Assembly (NCBI RefSeq): GCF_039652615.1
Contig: NZ_JBDJAC010000005.1
Location: forward strand, 207,283-271,282
Origin: Fulvimarina sp039652615
Lineage (GTDB): Bacteria > Pseudomonadota > Alphaproteobacteria > Rhizobiales > Rhizobiaceae
Reading direction: 5' to 3'
Length of the DNA stretch: 64,000 bases
Below are positions 43,748 to 53,100 of this stretch, piece after piece; within the stretch, counting starts at the first letter, position 1, and each line of letters begins with the position of its first letter. The notes below the pieces were generated by a model, which worked only from the letters and a program-made list of their open reading frames with translations, was not told the DNA's origin and made no database searches. The position numbers were made by a program, and so were the translations under genes.

Positions 43748-44836
43748 TCAGTAAGCCGGGACAAGGGTCCCGTCCTCGGGAATAGCGTTCGGGATCGTGC
43801 GCATCGCGTAGAGGCTGGCAAAGGTCGAAGCGGCCATCGAACGTCCACGCAGCATCTTCAGTTTGCCGGAAAGGCCGCCGGCCTTGCGGCCTTCATCGAT
43901 CATGCGGCTCGCGACCAGCAACCGGTCGAGTCTCGCCTTGAACTTCGGATTGTCGATGTCGAGCGAGAGCGGGAAGACCTGCTTGGAAATCTCCGTCGTG
44001 ACCCGGAACACCTTCATTCCGTATTCGGACGGATCGATGGCGAAGGCCTTGTGGAATTCCGGCCGTGCATGGTCGCGCACATACATCGTCGCGAAGACCG
44101 CAAGCAGGAAGAACTTGATCCAGAGTTTGTTGTGGCCCTTCAGCACACGGTCGTCGGCGCGCATCAGAAGCGCGAAGGCCTCGCCATGGCGGAACTCGTC
44201 ATTGCACCACTTCTCGAACCACTTGAAAATCGGATGGAAGCGCTTGTCGGGATTGCGCTCCAGATGCCGATAGATCGTGATGTAACGGGCGTAGCCGATC
44301 TTCTCGGAAAGATAGGTCGCGTAATAGATGAACTTCGGCTGGAAGAAGGTGTACTTCTTCTCCTTCGTCAGGAAACCGAGATTGACGCCAATTCCGAATT
44401 CCTTGAGCGCGTCGTTGATGAAGCCGGCGTGCCGCGCCTCGTCCCGGCTCATATAGGAGAAGAGTTCGCAGATATCGGGATTGGTCCCGCGTCGCTTCAT
44501 CTCCTTGTAGAGAACGCAGCCGGAAAATTCGGCCGTCAGTGACGAAACGAGGAAATCGACGAATTCCTTGCGCAGCCCCTCAGGCAGATCGTTGAGGTCG
44601 ATCTTGTCCCAGTTCTCGTCGCGTTTAAAATGGCCACGATTGGGGTCGGACTTCAGCTCCGCGATCATCCTGTCCCACTGGGGACGGACGCTGGAGACAT
44701 CCACCTTGTCGAGCTTGTCGAAATCGGTCGTGTAGAAACGCGGCGAGAGGAGCGTATCCTCCTGCGCCTGTTTCGTCGTCTCGTTGATGTCGCCCTTGAA
44801 GGGCCGCGCAGCGTCTACCCTGGCCGGAGCGTTCAT
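43748..44836 (-). CDS. acsF: Mg-protoporphyrin IX monomethyl ester oxidative cyclase AcsF
   Basis: 362 residues, aerobic di-iron cyclase forming ring E of protochlorophyllide. The ferritin-like iron sites are in FVDFLVSSLTAEFSGCVLY, MSRDEARHAGFINDAL and the later WCNDEFRHGEAFALL (EXXH-type motifs). SPRFYTTDFDKLD is the conserved N-terminal motif. It is coupled by ATGA to the upstream small gene. Presence of AcsF without bchE nearby suits an aerobic phototroph. Confidence 0.97.
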   Translation of the reverse strand: MNAPARVDAARPFKGDINETTKQAQEDTLLSPRFYTTDFDKLDKVDVSSVRPQWDRMIAELKSDPNRGHFKRDENWDKIDLNDLPEGLRKEFVDFLVSSLTAEFSGCVLYKEMKRRGTNPDICELFSYMSRDEARHAGFINDALKEFGIGVNLGFLTKEKKYTFFQPKFIYYATYLSEKIGYARYITIYRHLERNPDKRFHPIFKWFEKWCNDEFRHGEAFALLMRADDRVLKGHNKLWIKFFLLAVFATMYVRDHARPEFHKAFAIDPSEYGMKVFRVTTEISKQVFPLSLDIDNPKFKARLDRLLVASRMIDEGRKAGGLSGKLKMLRGRSMAASTFASLYAMRTIPNAIPEDGTLVPAY

Positions 44837-45135
44837 AGTGTTGCCTTTTCAGAAAATGAGAATTCGCAGAGTTCCATGAATTCGAAGTCGCCGGTCATCC
44901 GCGTCCAGGTGCGCTCGAACCAACCCGCCCGACGGATCGTCGCCGTGCGCCGGAATTCCGCTTCGTCGCCGTAGGGCACCGCGATGGGGCTGCCATGGAC
45001 GATCACCTCGTCGCCGGGCTCCACCGTGACCCCGCCGTCAAACCGGACATGGGCATGCAGGCTCTCGAAGGTGTTGGAGATCTCCACCGTGCAATCCACG
45101 GTTTCCTCCGCTCCGCCGAAGAGTGTTCGCAACAT
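44833..45135 (-). CDS. Small conserved photosynthesis-cluster protein of unknown function (orf100)
   Basis: 100 residues from the ATG at 45135, which shares its A with the puhC stop; an ATG 21 bp earlier is unlikely. It is soluble: TVDCTVEISNTFESLHAHV, VEPGDEVIVHGSPIAVPYGDEAEF and AGWFERTWTRMTGDFEFMELCEFSFSE. The middle resembles a beta-rich fold. Similar short ORFs occur between puhC and acsF in other purple bacteria, but I know no function. ATGA coupling to acsF suggests a role with the cyclase; it should be compared with known cyclase accessory subunits such as BciE/Ycf54. Confidence 0.82.
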   Translation of the reverse strand: MLRTLFGGAEETVDCTVEISNTFESLHAHVRFDGGVTVEPGDEVIVHGSPIAVPYGDEAEFRRTATIRRAGWFERTWTRMTGDFEFMELCEFSFSEKATL

Positions 45136-45632
45136 CAGCTTTCCGCGTCCTCCCAATTCAGGAATTGCGCGAACACCTCAGTGTTTTCCGCACCGAACGC
45201 CCGCAACTCCACCTGTCGGCTCGTCAGCGGGTCCTCGACGACCAGTCGGCCATCGGCTTTCAGCGCGAGCACATAAGCACCCTTGTCGGGCACACCACGG
45301 ATTGTGCGGTAACGCTTGAGATTTCGCAAGGACTCGACGGCAAATCCTCCCGCTTCCGTGGGAAGGGACAGAAGGGTTTCTCCGGTGACGGCGTCGGAAA
45401 CGACAGCAACCGTCGGATCACTCTCGTCGAGTGCCAATTGCCTCGACGCGACCGTCATCATCTGAGGTGTCGCAAAGGCACCGACCCCGGTTCGGTTGCT
45501 GGCAAGACCTGCACCGACGGTCGTGAGCGCCAGAAGACCTGCGCCGACAAGGATCGCAAGCGGGATCGGACGCTCAGGGGTCGGATAGAAACGCAGCTTC
45601 TTTCCGTCGACGCTCTTCAGACCTTCACTCAC
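45135..45632 (-). CDS. puhC: Photosynthetic complex assembly protein PuhC
   Basis: 165 residues. One membrane segment near the N-terminus (LAILVGAGLLALTTVGAGLA) and a periplasmic domain with VSDAVTGETLLSLPTEAGGF, FAVESLRNLKRYRTIRGVP and LALKADGRLVVEDPLTSRQVELRAFG are typical. PuhC is needed for efficient assembly of the RC-LH1 core. ATGA overlap with puhB. Confidence 0.93.
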   Translation of the reverse strand: MSEGLKSVDGKKLRFYPTPERPIPLAILVGAGLLALTTVGAGLASNRTGVGAFATPQMMTVASRQLALDESDPTVAVVSDAVTGETLLSLPTEAGGFAVESLRNLKRYRTIRGVPDKGAYVLALKADGRLVVEDPLTSRQVELRAFGAENTEVFAQFLNWEDAES

Positions 45633-46291
45633 GCCGCCAGGGCCCCCTCGCCCACTTTGTCGGATGCCTTTTGCGCATGATCCTCATAGGTCGCCGTGCC
45701 GCCGGTCTTGGCGAGCGCCCGCGACAGCGTCTGCGCAACCATCTCGGCTTCGGGGATCGCTCTCAGCATCGGTTCGGCAGCGCGGAACTTCATGGGGCGA
45801 GCGAAAGGCCAGATCTGGAAGTAGAACGGTCTTGACTTCTTCGGCAGCACCAACGGAATGTCGCCGGTGCCGTCCTTGTACACGCGCAGTCCTGCTGCCT
45901 CGATATCCTTCAGCGGGATATTGAGCTGCGAGGGCAATGCGACGCCATAACGCATCACCACCCGCCGATCGGTGACCAGGAAACCTGTCGTGCGGGCATA
46001 GAAACCCGCCAGCCCCATCAGGATGGCGCCCACGATGGAGAAGGACGCCAACATCGGCAATGTGTCGGCAAATGCCATGGCCCAAGAGCCGGTATCGTTG
46101 TGAACCGACCCCAGCCGCCATAGGGCCAGCACCAGGAAATAGGCCGAAATCCATTTGAGGCGAAACGCGCTCACGGCGAAACGCCACCAGTCGGGCTTGC
46201 CCTGCCACAGGATGCGCTCACCATCGGGCAGTTCCTCCGCCTTGATTTCGGCTTTGAGGTCGACGGTCTCTTCGAGTTCAACGTGTTTCAT
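45629..46291 (-). CDS. puhB: Photosynthetic complex assembly protein PuhB
   Basis: 220 residues. After an N-terminal soluble segment with LPDGERILWQGKPDWW come three hydrophobic stretches, then a PH-like (bPH2) domain with RVVMRYGVALPSQLNIPLKDIEAAGLRVY. PuhB dimers assist reaction-centre assembly. It overlaps puhA as ATGA, and puhC likewise. Confidence 0.94.
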   Translation of the reverse strand: MKHVELEETVDLKAEIKAEELPDGERILWQGKPDWWRFAVSAFRLKWISAYFLVLALWRLGSVHNDTGSWAMAFADTLPMLASFSIVGAILMGLAGFYARTTGFLVTDRRVVMRYGVALPSQLNIPLKDIEAAGLRVYKDGTGDIPLVLPKKSRPFYFQIWPFARPMKFRAAEPMLRAIPEAEMVAQTLSRALAKTGGTATYEDHAQKASDKVGEGALAA

Positions 46292-47061
46292 AGGAAAGGT
46301 GCCTGTGCGCCGTTCTTGGAATATAGCGTGCCGCCAGCGAAGTAACCGTTGAGCCGATCTTCCTCCCGAGCCGTGATGTACTCGGCATTCCCGAGCGTCG
46401 GGACGGCGAGAAGCTGCTCCCGGCTGAGCATGCCGAACTTCATGCGGCCCTTGTGCGTATCGGCGAAGGCGAAGGGCACGAGAACGGTGCCCTCTTTCCC
46501 GGGCATGTCGACCTCGACGTAGCGGATGAAGTATTCGATGTCGTTGACCCAGAGGTCACGAACCGTTCCCACCGGATCGCCATCGGCCGCATAGACCGGC
46601 ATGCCGATGAGGTTCGGCCCGGAGTCTTCCAGATGATAATCTGTTTTCGTGCGCAGCGGAGCAAGCGTCAGTTCGCCATCCATCGTCCGGAACGGCTTGT
46701 CCTGCTTGAGCGCGTAGGACGCCGGACCGACGCCGTCGAGCAGCGGATCACCAAGCGGCATGATCGGCGAGCCCGGAATGTTGTAGGCATTGCGTACATT
46801 GAGCTCGCGCTCGTTGTCAGCATGGGGCGCGTAATGAACGTTGCCATCCTGCAGGAGAAACGACTTCTGCTTCGGCAGAGGCGGGAACCCGACCACCGAG
46901 ACGCGGTTGGCCGTGCCACGTGTCCGATCGGACACCAGGGGGTAGCCTTCGCGCTTGTCTTCCGAACGCAGATAGTAAACCAGCCCCAGGAAGAAGAGGA
47001 AAAAGGCGATGACGAGCAGCAAGGGCAGGTCGAGTTGCTCGGTAAAGGCTCCAGTTGGCAT
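46288..47061 (-). CDS. puhA: Reaction centre H subunit PuhA
   Basis: 257 residues with one N-terminal membrane helix (LDLPLLLVIAFFLFFLGLVYYLR) and a cytoplasmic PRC-barrel domain: FPPLPKQKSFLLQDG, DLWVNDIEYFIRYVEVDMPG and GYFAGGTLYS. It caps the L/M pair and shapes proton transfer to QB. The start lies 18 bp after lhaA. Confidence 0.97.
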   Translation of the reverse strand: MPTGAFTEQLDLPLLLVIAFFLFFLGLVYYLRSEDKREGYPLVSDRTRGTANRVSVVGFPPLPKQKSFLLQDGNVHYAPHADNERELNVRNAYNIPGSPIMPLGDPLLDGVGPASYALKQDKPFRTMDGELTLAPLRTKTDYHLEDSGPNLIGMPVYAADGDPVGTVRDLWVNDIEYFIRYVEVDMPGKEGTVLVPFAFADTHKGRMKFGMLSREQLLAVPTLGNAEYITAREEDRLNGYFAGGTLYSKNGAQAPFL

Positions 47062-47079
47062 GATCTCAGTCTCCTCAGT

Positions 47080-48546
47080 TCAATTCGGAAGGTCGGGAAG
47101 TCCGAAGCGCTCGGACCGAGCCGCACGGGGCTCCAGAATTTGTGGACGAACCAGCGGCCCAAGGACCATGAGCCCCATGAACAGAAGTCCGATTTCGAGA
47201 TGGTAGACGACACCATAGGCCGCGGCCGGCCCCTGAAAGGCCTCGCCGAGGACGCCGGCATGGGCAAGTGCTGCAACCTGATCGCGCACCGCAGCGCCGG
47301 AAAACACAGCGAGCCCGAGCGCAATCGCCTGGACCGCGCCCCAGATACCGAGAACGAGACCACTACCAAGGCGCGCATGGCCAATCCGCTCCATCACCGC
47401 GACGAGCATAGAGACTGAGAAGAGCCCGCTACCGAGGCCGATGGCGAATACGCCGGCCGAGAACATCGCGACCGATCCGAGAGCGCCGGCAAGCACGACG
47501 ATGGAAAAGGCCGGAATGCCGCCCATGAGGCCAATTGCTGCGACGACGTTCGGATTGGCATTCCATTTCGAATGAAGCCTTGCCGCGAAGAAGAAGCCGA
47601 TAAGGCTGCCGGACGCAAAGATCGCCGTCAGGAGCGTCGTCGAGCCCACTCCCATGCCGAAGACATCACCGCCGTAAGGCTCGAGCAGCACATCCTGCAT
47701 CCCGAATGCCGCCGTCCCGATTGCGAGCGCGCAGAGGAGGCGCTTCAGGTCCGGCTGCCCGGCCAGGAGCGAGCGGACAACGGAAATAAATCGGGGACCG
47801 TTCTCCTTGGCTTCCCGGGTTGGCGCGAGATTGCGGCGGCGCGGCTCCTGCTGCCAGATCGCGACCGTGGTCATCAGAATGGTGACGACGGCTGAGCCCT
47901 GCAGCACCTGCACGAGGCCCATATACGAGAAGTCCTTCAGGATCTGGCCGATGACCAGCGCGCCACCCAGCATGCCGACCAGAAGCATGGTGTAGAGCAT
48001 CGCGACGATGCGCGGCCGCTTCTCGTCGGTCGCAAGATCGCAGGCAAGCGCGAGGCCGGCCGTCTGGACGACATGGACGCCGAGCCCGACCAGGAAGAAG
48101 GCGAGAAGCATAGCACATTGGCCGATCAGAAGGCCGTCCGGCTTGCCCTCGGAAACGATGAAAAGCGCAAACGGCATGATCGCGAGGCCGGCGAACTGGG
48201 TCATCGCGCCGGTCCAGATATAGGGCGTGCGCAGCCATCCCATGAAGGAGCGGCGATTGTCGGACTTGAAGCCGATCAGAGCGCGCGCAGGCGCGAGAAG
48301 CAGCGGAAGCGCCAGCGCGACGGCAACCAGCGAGAGCGGAATACCGAGCTCGATCGCCATGACACGGTTCAGCGTTCCGCCAAGAATCACCAGCGTGATC
48401 CCGACGGAAACCTGAAAGAGCGAGAGACGCAGAAGCCGCGAAAGCGGAAGCTCGTTCGTGCCGATATCGGAGAACGGCATGATGGCCCGCCACGCCGCGA
48501 GGCGCTCGGATTTCAGTTTGGCCTTGTCTGCGCCCGTCGTTTTCAT
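47080..48546 (-). CDS. lhaA: LH1 assembly protein LhaA (PucC/BCH2 family)
   Basis: 488 residues, twelve-helix MFS-type membrane protein. LSRLLRLSLFQVSVGITLVILGGTLNRVMAIELGIPLSLVA pattern at the start and YIWTGAMTQFAGLAIMP are typical of LhaA. It delivers bacteriochlorophyll to, or chaperones, LH1 polypeptides. It is placed between bchM and puhA as in other purple bacteria and overlaps bchM as ATGA. Confidence 0.95.
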   Translation of the reverse strand: MKTTGADKAKLKSERLAAWRAIMPFSDIGTNELPLSRLLRLSLFQVSVGITLVILGGTLNRVMAIELGIPLSLVAVALALPLLLAPARALIGFKSDNRRSFMGWLRTPYIWTGAMTQFAGLAIMPFALFIVSEGKPDGLLIGQCAMLLAFFLVGLGVHVVQTAGLALACDLATDEKRPRIVAMLYTMLLVGMLGGALVIGQILKDFSYMGLVQVLQGSAVVTILMTTVAIWQQEPRRRNLAPTREAKENGPRFISVVRSLLAGQPDLKRLLCALAIGTAAFGMQDVLLEPYGGDVFGMGVGSTTLLTAIFASGSLIGFFFAARLHSKWNANPNVVAAIGLMGGIPAFSIVVLAGALGSVAMFSAGVFAIGLGSGLFSVSMLVAVMERIGHARLGSGLVLGIWGAVQAIALGLAVFSGAAVRDQVAALAHAGVLGEAFQGPAAAYGVVYHLEIGLLFMGLMVLGPLVRPQILEPRAARSERFGLPDLPN

Positions 48547-49247
48547 TTGCGCCTCAGCTCCAGCGCGTGGCTCTTGTAGAATCCGGTGTCGATGCGGCGT
48601 CCACGTCCGATTTCGAAGCGCGACAGCGCAGGCGCGCCTTGAACCATCGAGGCGAAGCGCTTCTCAGAGATCGGCACGATCGCCGGCGAACGATCGCCGC
48701 GCGGAAAAAGCTTGCCGACCTTGTGCATGACCGCCAGTAACGGTGTCTTCGGTGCGAAAGTGATGACGAGGGACCGGTCCGTGCGCTCGGCCAGTCTGGC
48801 GAGGGTCATCACCGCGTCGGACGGCTCGTAATGGATAAGCGAGTCCATCATCACGACATGGTCGAAGCGGCCGAAGTCGTCGGCCAGCATGTCGCCGGCA
48901 ACGAAGCGGATACGGCTTCCGAGGCCTTCGGCGTTCGCAAGCTCCTGCGCATGGGCCGTGAGCGTCGGCGAAAGATCCACCGCGACAACGTCCGCGCCGC
49001 GCCGCGCAGCTTCCATCGCGAGCGCGCCCGTCCCGCAGCCTGCATCGAGCAGCTTAAGGCCCGATAGGTCGTTCGGCAGGTAGGACAGAAGCGTCGCCCG
49101 CATATCGTCCCGGCCCCGACGGACGCTCGCGCGGATCCGACCGACCGGTGCGGTCGAGGTGAGCTTCTTCCAGGTATCGGCGGCGGTGCGATCGAAATAG
49201 GTTTCAATCTCGGAGCGCCGGCGCTCGTATGTCATGACCTCACTCAT
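48543..49247 (-). CDS. bchM: Mg-protoporphyrin IX O-methyltransferase BchM
   Basis: 234 residues. The N-terminal YERRRSEIETYFDRTAADTW is the BchM/ChlM signature, followed by the SAM motif LLDAGCGTGALAMEAARRGADVVAVDLS and VVMMDSLIHY. It methylates the C13 propionate before ring E closure by AcsF. It starts 7 bp after the bchL stop. Confidence 0.97.
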   Translation of the reverse strand: MSEVMTYERRRSEIETYFDRTAADTWKKLTSTAPVGRIRASVRRGRDDMRATLLSYLPNDLSGLKLLDAGCGTGALAMEAARRGADVVAVDLSPTLTAHAQELANAEGLGSRIRFVAGDMLADDFGRFDHVVMMDSLIHYEPSDAVMTLARLAERTDRSLVITFAPKTPLLAVMHKVGKLFPRGDRSPAIVPISEKRFASMVQGAPALSRFEIGRGRRIDTGFYKSHALELRRK

Positions 49248-49254
49248 GGGCGTC

Positions 49255-50166
49255 CTATTCGAAACCGAGGAAATCGAAGATCTCCCGGTCCTTCATGCTC
49301 TTTGCCTCGTTCGGCTCCGTGCCCGCGTAGAGCGCGGCGGCAAGGCGCAGATATTCGTTCTGAACCGCTTCCAGCTCCGGCGATGGTTCCATTTCGAAGA
49401 GCGTCGACTTCTTCAGCCGCGAACGGCGAATGGCGTCGAGATCGGGGAAATGGGCCAGCCGGTTGAGGCCGGTATGGGCTGCGAACCGATCGATCTCGTC
49501 GGTGCCGGCCGAGCGGTTCGCGATGACACCGCCGAGGCGGACATCGTAGTTCTTCGCCTTGGCCTGGATCGCGGCGACGATCCGATTCATCGCGAAGATC
49601 GAATCGAAGTCGTTGGCCGTGACAACGAGGGCCCTGTCGGCGTGTTGGAGCGGAGCCGCGAAGCCGCCGCAGACGACATCGCCGAGGACATCGAAGATCA
49701 CCACATCGGTGTCTTCCAGAAGATGATGCTCCTTCAGAAGCTTCACGGTCTGACCAACCACATAGCCACCGCAGCCGGTGCCTGCCGGCGGGCCGCCCGC
49801 CTCGACGCACATGACGCCGTTATAGCCCTCGAAGACGAAGTCCTCGGGTCGCAGCTCCTCGGCATGGAAGTCGACGGTTTCGAGGATATCGATCACCGTC
49901 GGCTGCAGCCGTTTGGTGAGCGTGAAGGTCGAGTCGTGCTTGGGATCGCAGCCGATCTGCAGCACCCGCAGACCGAGCTTTGAAAAGGCTACGGACAGGT
50001 TCGACGAGGTCGTCGACTTGCCGATTCCGCCCTTGCCGTAGATCGCGAACACCTTCGCCCCGTCGATCTTCGGCCCGGTGTTCATCTTCACCTGAACGCT
50101 GCCCTCGCCATCCTCACGGCGATAGACAGTTTTCGGCAGCGGCAGCGTCGTCTTCAGGGAGCTCAT
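49255..50166 (-). CDS. bchL: Dark-operative protochlorophyllide reductase iron protein BchL
   Basis: 303 residues, NifH-like. P-loop YGKGGIGKST is at residues 43-52; [4Fe-4S] ligands lie in PPAGTGCGGYVVG and GDVVCGGFAAPL. It passes ATP-driven electrons to BchNB. Its ATG shares a base with the bchH stop (TAATG). Confidence 0.98.
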   Translation of the reverse strand: MSSLKTTLPLPKTVYRREDGEGSVQVKMNTGPKIDGAKVFAIYGKGGIGKSTTSSNLSVAFSKLGLRVLQIGCDPKHDSTFTLTKRLQPTVIDILETVDFHAEELRPEDFVFEGYNGVMCVEAGGPPAGTGCGGYVVGQTVKLLKEHHLLEDTDVVIFDVLGDVVCGGFAAPLQHADRALVVTANDFDSIFAMNRIVAAIQAKAKNYDVRLGGVIANRSAGTDEIDRFAAHTGLNRLAHFPDLDAIRRSRLKKSTLFEMEPSPELEAVQNEYLRLAAALYAGTEPNEAKSMKDREIFDFLGFE

Positions 50167-53100
50167 TACGCGGCCTCCATTTCGTTTTTGGGTTTGGTTG
50201 CCTGCTGGGGCAGAATGCCCTCCAGCCGGTCTTCGAGATCGGCGCTGGCATCGAGCAGCGCTTCACGTTCGGCATCGCTCGGACGCCAGTATTGCCGTTC
50301 GTCGGCCTCGATCAGGCGTTCCGCCATACGGGCCGAGGCAGTCGGGTTCAGCTCGGCAAGGCGCTCGCGCATTGTTTCGTCGAGCACGAATGTCTCGGCA
50401 AAGCGCTTGTAGACCCAGGGGCTTACCTGCCCCGTCGTCGCAGACCAGCCGAGCGTGTTGGTGAGATGCGCCTCGATCTGGCGCACACCCTCATAACCGT
50501 GGGCGAGCATGCCCTCGATCCATTTCGGGTTGAGGGCCCGGGTGCGGGTCTCCAGAGCCACCTGCTCTTCGAGTGTCCGCACCGTTCCCTTGCCGCGGGT
50601 GTCGTCGCCGATATAGACCGGAACGGACTTGCCCCGCACTTCGGACACCGCACGACTGACCCCGCCGAGCGTGTCGAAATAATGGTCGATCGTCGTGACG
50701 CCGAGCTCCACCGATTCCAGATTCTGATAGGTGAGATCGACGGTCTTGAAGGCCGAGGTCAGGAGCTTTTTCTGCTCGCTTGAACGCCCCTTTCTGTCGA
50801 TCGCGAAGCACTTGCGCCGGGTATAGGCGTTTGCAAGCTCGCCTTCCTGCTCCCAGGCACCACCATCGATCATCAGGTTGACGTTCGAACCGTAAGCCCC
50901 GTCGGCATTGGCGAAGACCCGCAAGGCAGCGGTTTCCAGATCGCAGCCCTCTTCCGCCATGTGGGCACGGGCGTGCTTGGCGACGAAGTTCATGGCGTCC
51001 GGCTCGTCGGCGGTCGCCGCGAGATAGGCCGCTTCCGCGATGAGCTTCGACTGAAGGGGCAAGAGGTCGCGGAAGATGCCGGACAGCGTGACCAAGGCAT
51101 CGATACGCGGGCGGCCCAGCTCTTCCAGAGGCACGAGCGTGGCTCCGGCGAGCCGGCCATAGCCGTCGAAGCGCGGCACCGCGCCGATCAGAGCCAGTGC
51201 CTGGGCGAGGGAAACGCCCTCGGTCTTGAGATTGTCCGTGCCCCAGAGAACCAGTGCGACTGTCTCGGGCAGCGTGCCGCCACCGGCCGCATGGCGTTCC
51301 AGCAGCCGGTCTGCCTGGCGCCGGCCTTCCATAACCGCGAAAGCGCTTGGAATGCGGAAGGGATCGAAGCCGTGCACGTTGCGGCCCGTCGGAACGATCG
51401 CCGGATTGCGCAGGATATCGCCGCCAGGAACCGGCTCGATATAGCGTCCGTCCAAGGCCCTGAGCAGCGCCGGTGTTTCATGATCGACGGCCAGATCTCG
51501 CGAAAGCTGCCCGAGCGTGCGAACGGCCTCTTTCGCCTTCTCGACGTCAAGCGTCACAAGATCGCGATAAGCTGCTTCGCCAAGGAGCGCCGCCTCGGCA
51601 TTTCCTTCCGCGATGGATTCCGCCGTCTCGAGCGCGATCGGCGCACCGAACTGGGCTTCGGCGACCGCCTTAAGCCAACCGGCGCGGTCGTTGCGCGATA
51701 CGGGCTTACCGATGACATGCAGGCCGCTTGGAATCAGCGTCGCTTCGAGTTCGAGAAGAGCGGCCGAAAGCTTTGAAACGCAGGCCGCGCCCACGTCGAA
51801 TTCGAGATCCAGCATGGCGGCCTGATCACCGATGAGCGCCATCAGGTCGGAGCGCTCGGACACCGCATCCGGCTCCAGCGACCGCAACCGGTCGAGGGAC
51901 GATTTGAGATCGACCAACCCCTTGTAAAGGCCCGCCTCGGCCAGAGGCGGCGTCAGATGCGACACGAGGACGGCATTGGCGCGGCGCTTGGCGAGTGCGC
52001 CTTCCGATGGATTGTTCGCGGCGTAGAGGTTGACGTTGGGCAGATCACCGATCAACCGATCCGGCCAGCAGGTTTCTCCGAGACCCACCTGTTTGCCGGG
52101 CATGAACTCCAGCGCGCCATGGGTGCCGAAATGGAGCACCGCATCGGCCTTCAGGTCTTCGCGCAGCCAGCGATAATAGGCAGAGAACGCATGGGTTGGC
52201 GCAAAACCACGCTCGAAAAGGAGCCGCATCGGATCGCCCTCGTAACCGAAGGCAGGCTGGACGCCAACGAAGACATTGCCGAAGCGCTGCCCATAGACGA
52301 AGAGATTGGCCCCATCCGTCTGATGCTTGCCGGGAGCCGGCCCCCACTGGGCCTCGATCTCGGCCAGATGCTTTTCGCGCCGAAGGTGATCGTCGGTCGG
52401 GATCTTCGCAAAGACATTCACCGGAGTGCCCGAGCTCTCGGCGTTCCCCTTCAGGATCGCCTCGCGAAGCACGTCGACGCTCTCCGGCACATCAACCGAA
52501 TAGCCGTCAGCCTTCAGGTTTTTGAGCGTATTGAAGAGCGATTCGAAGACGGAGAGATAGGCCGCCGTCCCGACGCTTCCGGCATTGGGAGGAAAGTTGA
52601 AAATGGTGATCGCGAGCGTCCGCTCGGCCTTCGCCCTGCGTCGCAGCGCGACGAGCTTGGCGGCGCGGCTTGCCAGAATTTCGGCCCGCTTGGGCTCGGA
52701 CGCCATCGCACGGTGGCCGGTCGGAAGCGAAAGCGATGAGCGTCCCCCGAAGACGTTCGCCCCGATCGCGCCGTCGATTTCCGGGATCGCGACCATCATC
52801 GTCGCCTCGACGGGGGAAAGTCCCGTATCGGAGGCCTGCCACTCTTCAAGCGACTGAAATTCCACGGCCTGGCCCGCGATCAGAGGCACGTCGAGTTCGC
52901 GCATCGCGGTCTTCGCAGCGCTTGCATCGTTATAGGCAGGGCCACCGACCAGAGAGAAACCGGTGAGCGATACGAGCGCATCGATGGTCGGCTTGCCGTC
53001 TTCCGTCTTGAAATAGGCATCGATGGCAGGCCGCGAATCGAGGCCGCTCGCAAAGGCCGGAACTACTTTCAGCCCCTTGGCCTCGAGCGCCCCGATCACA

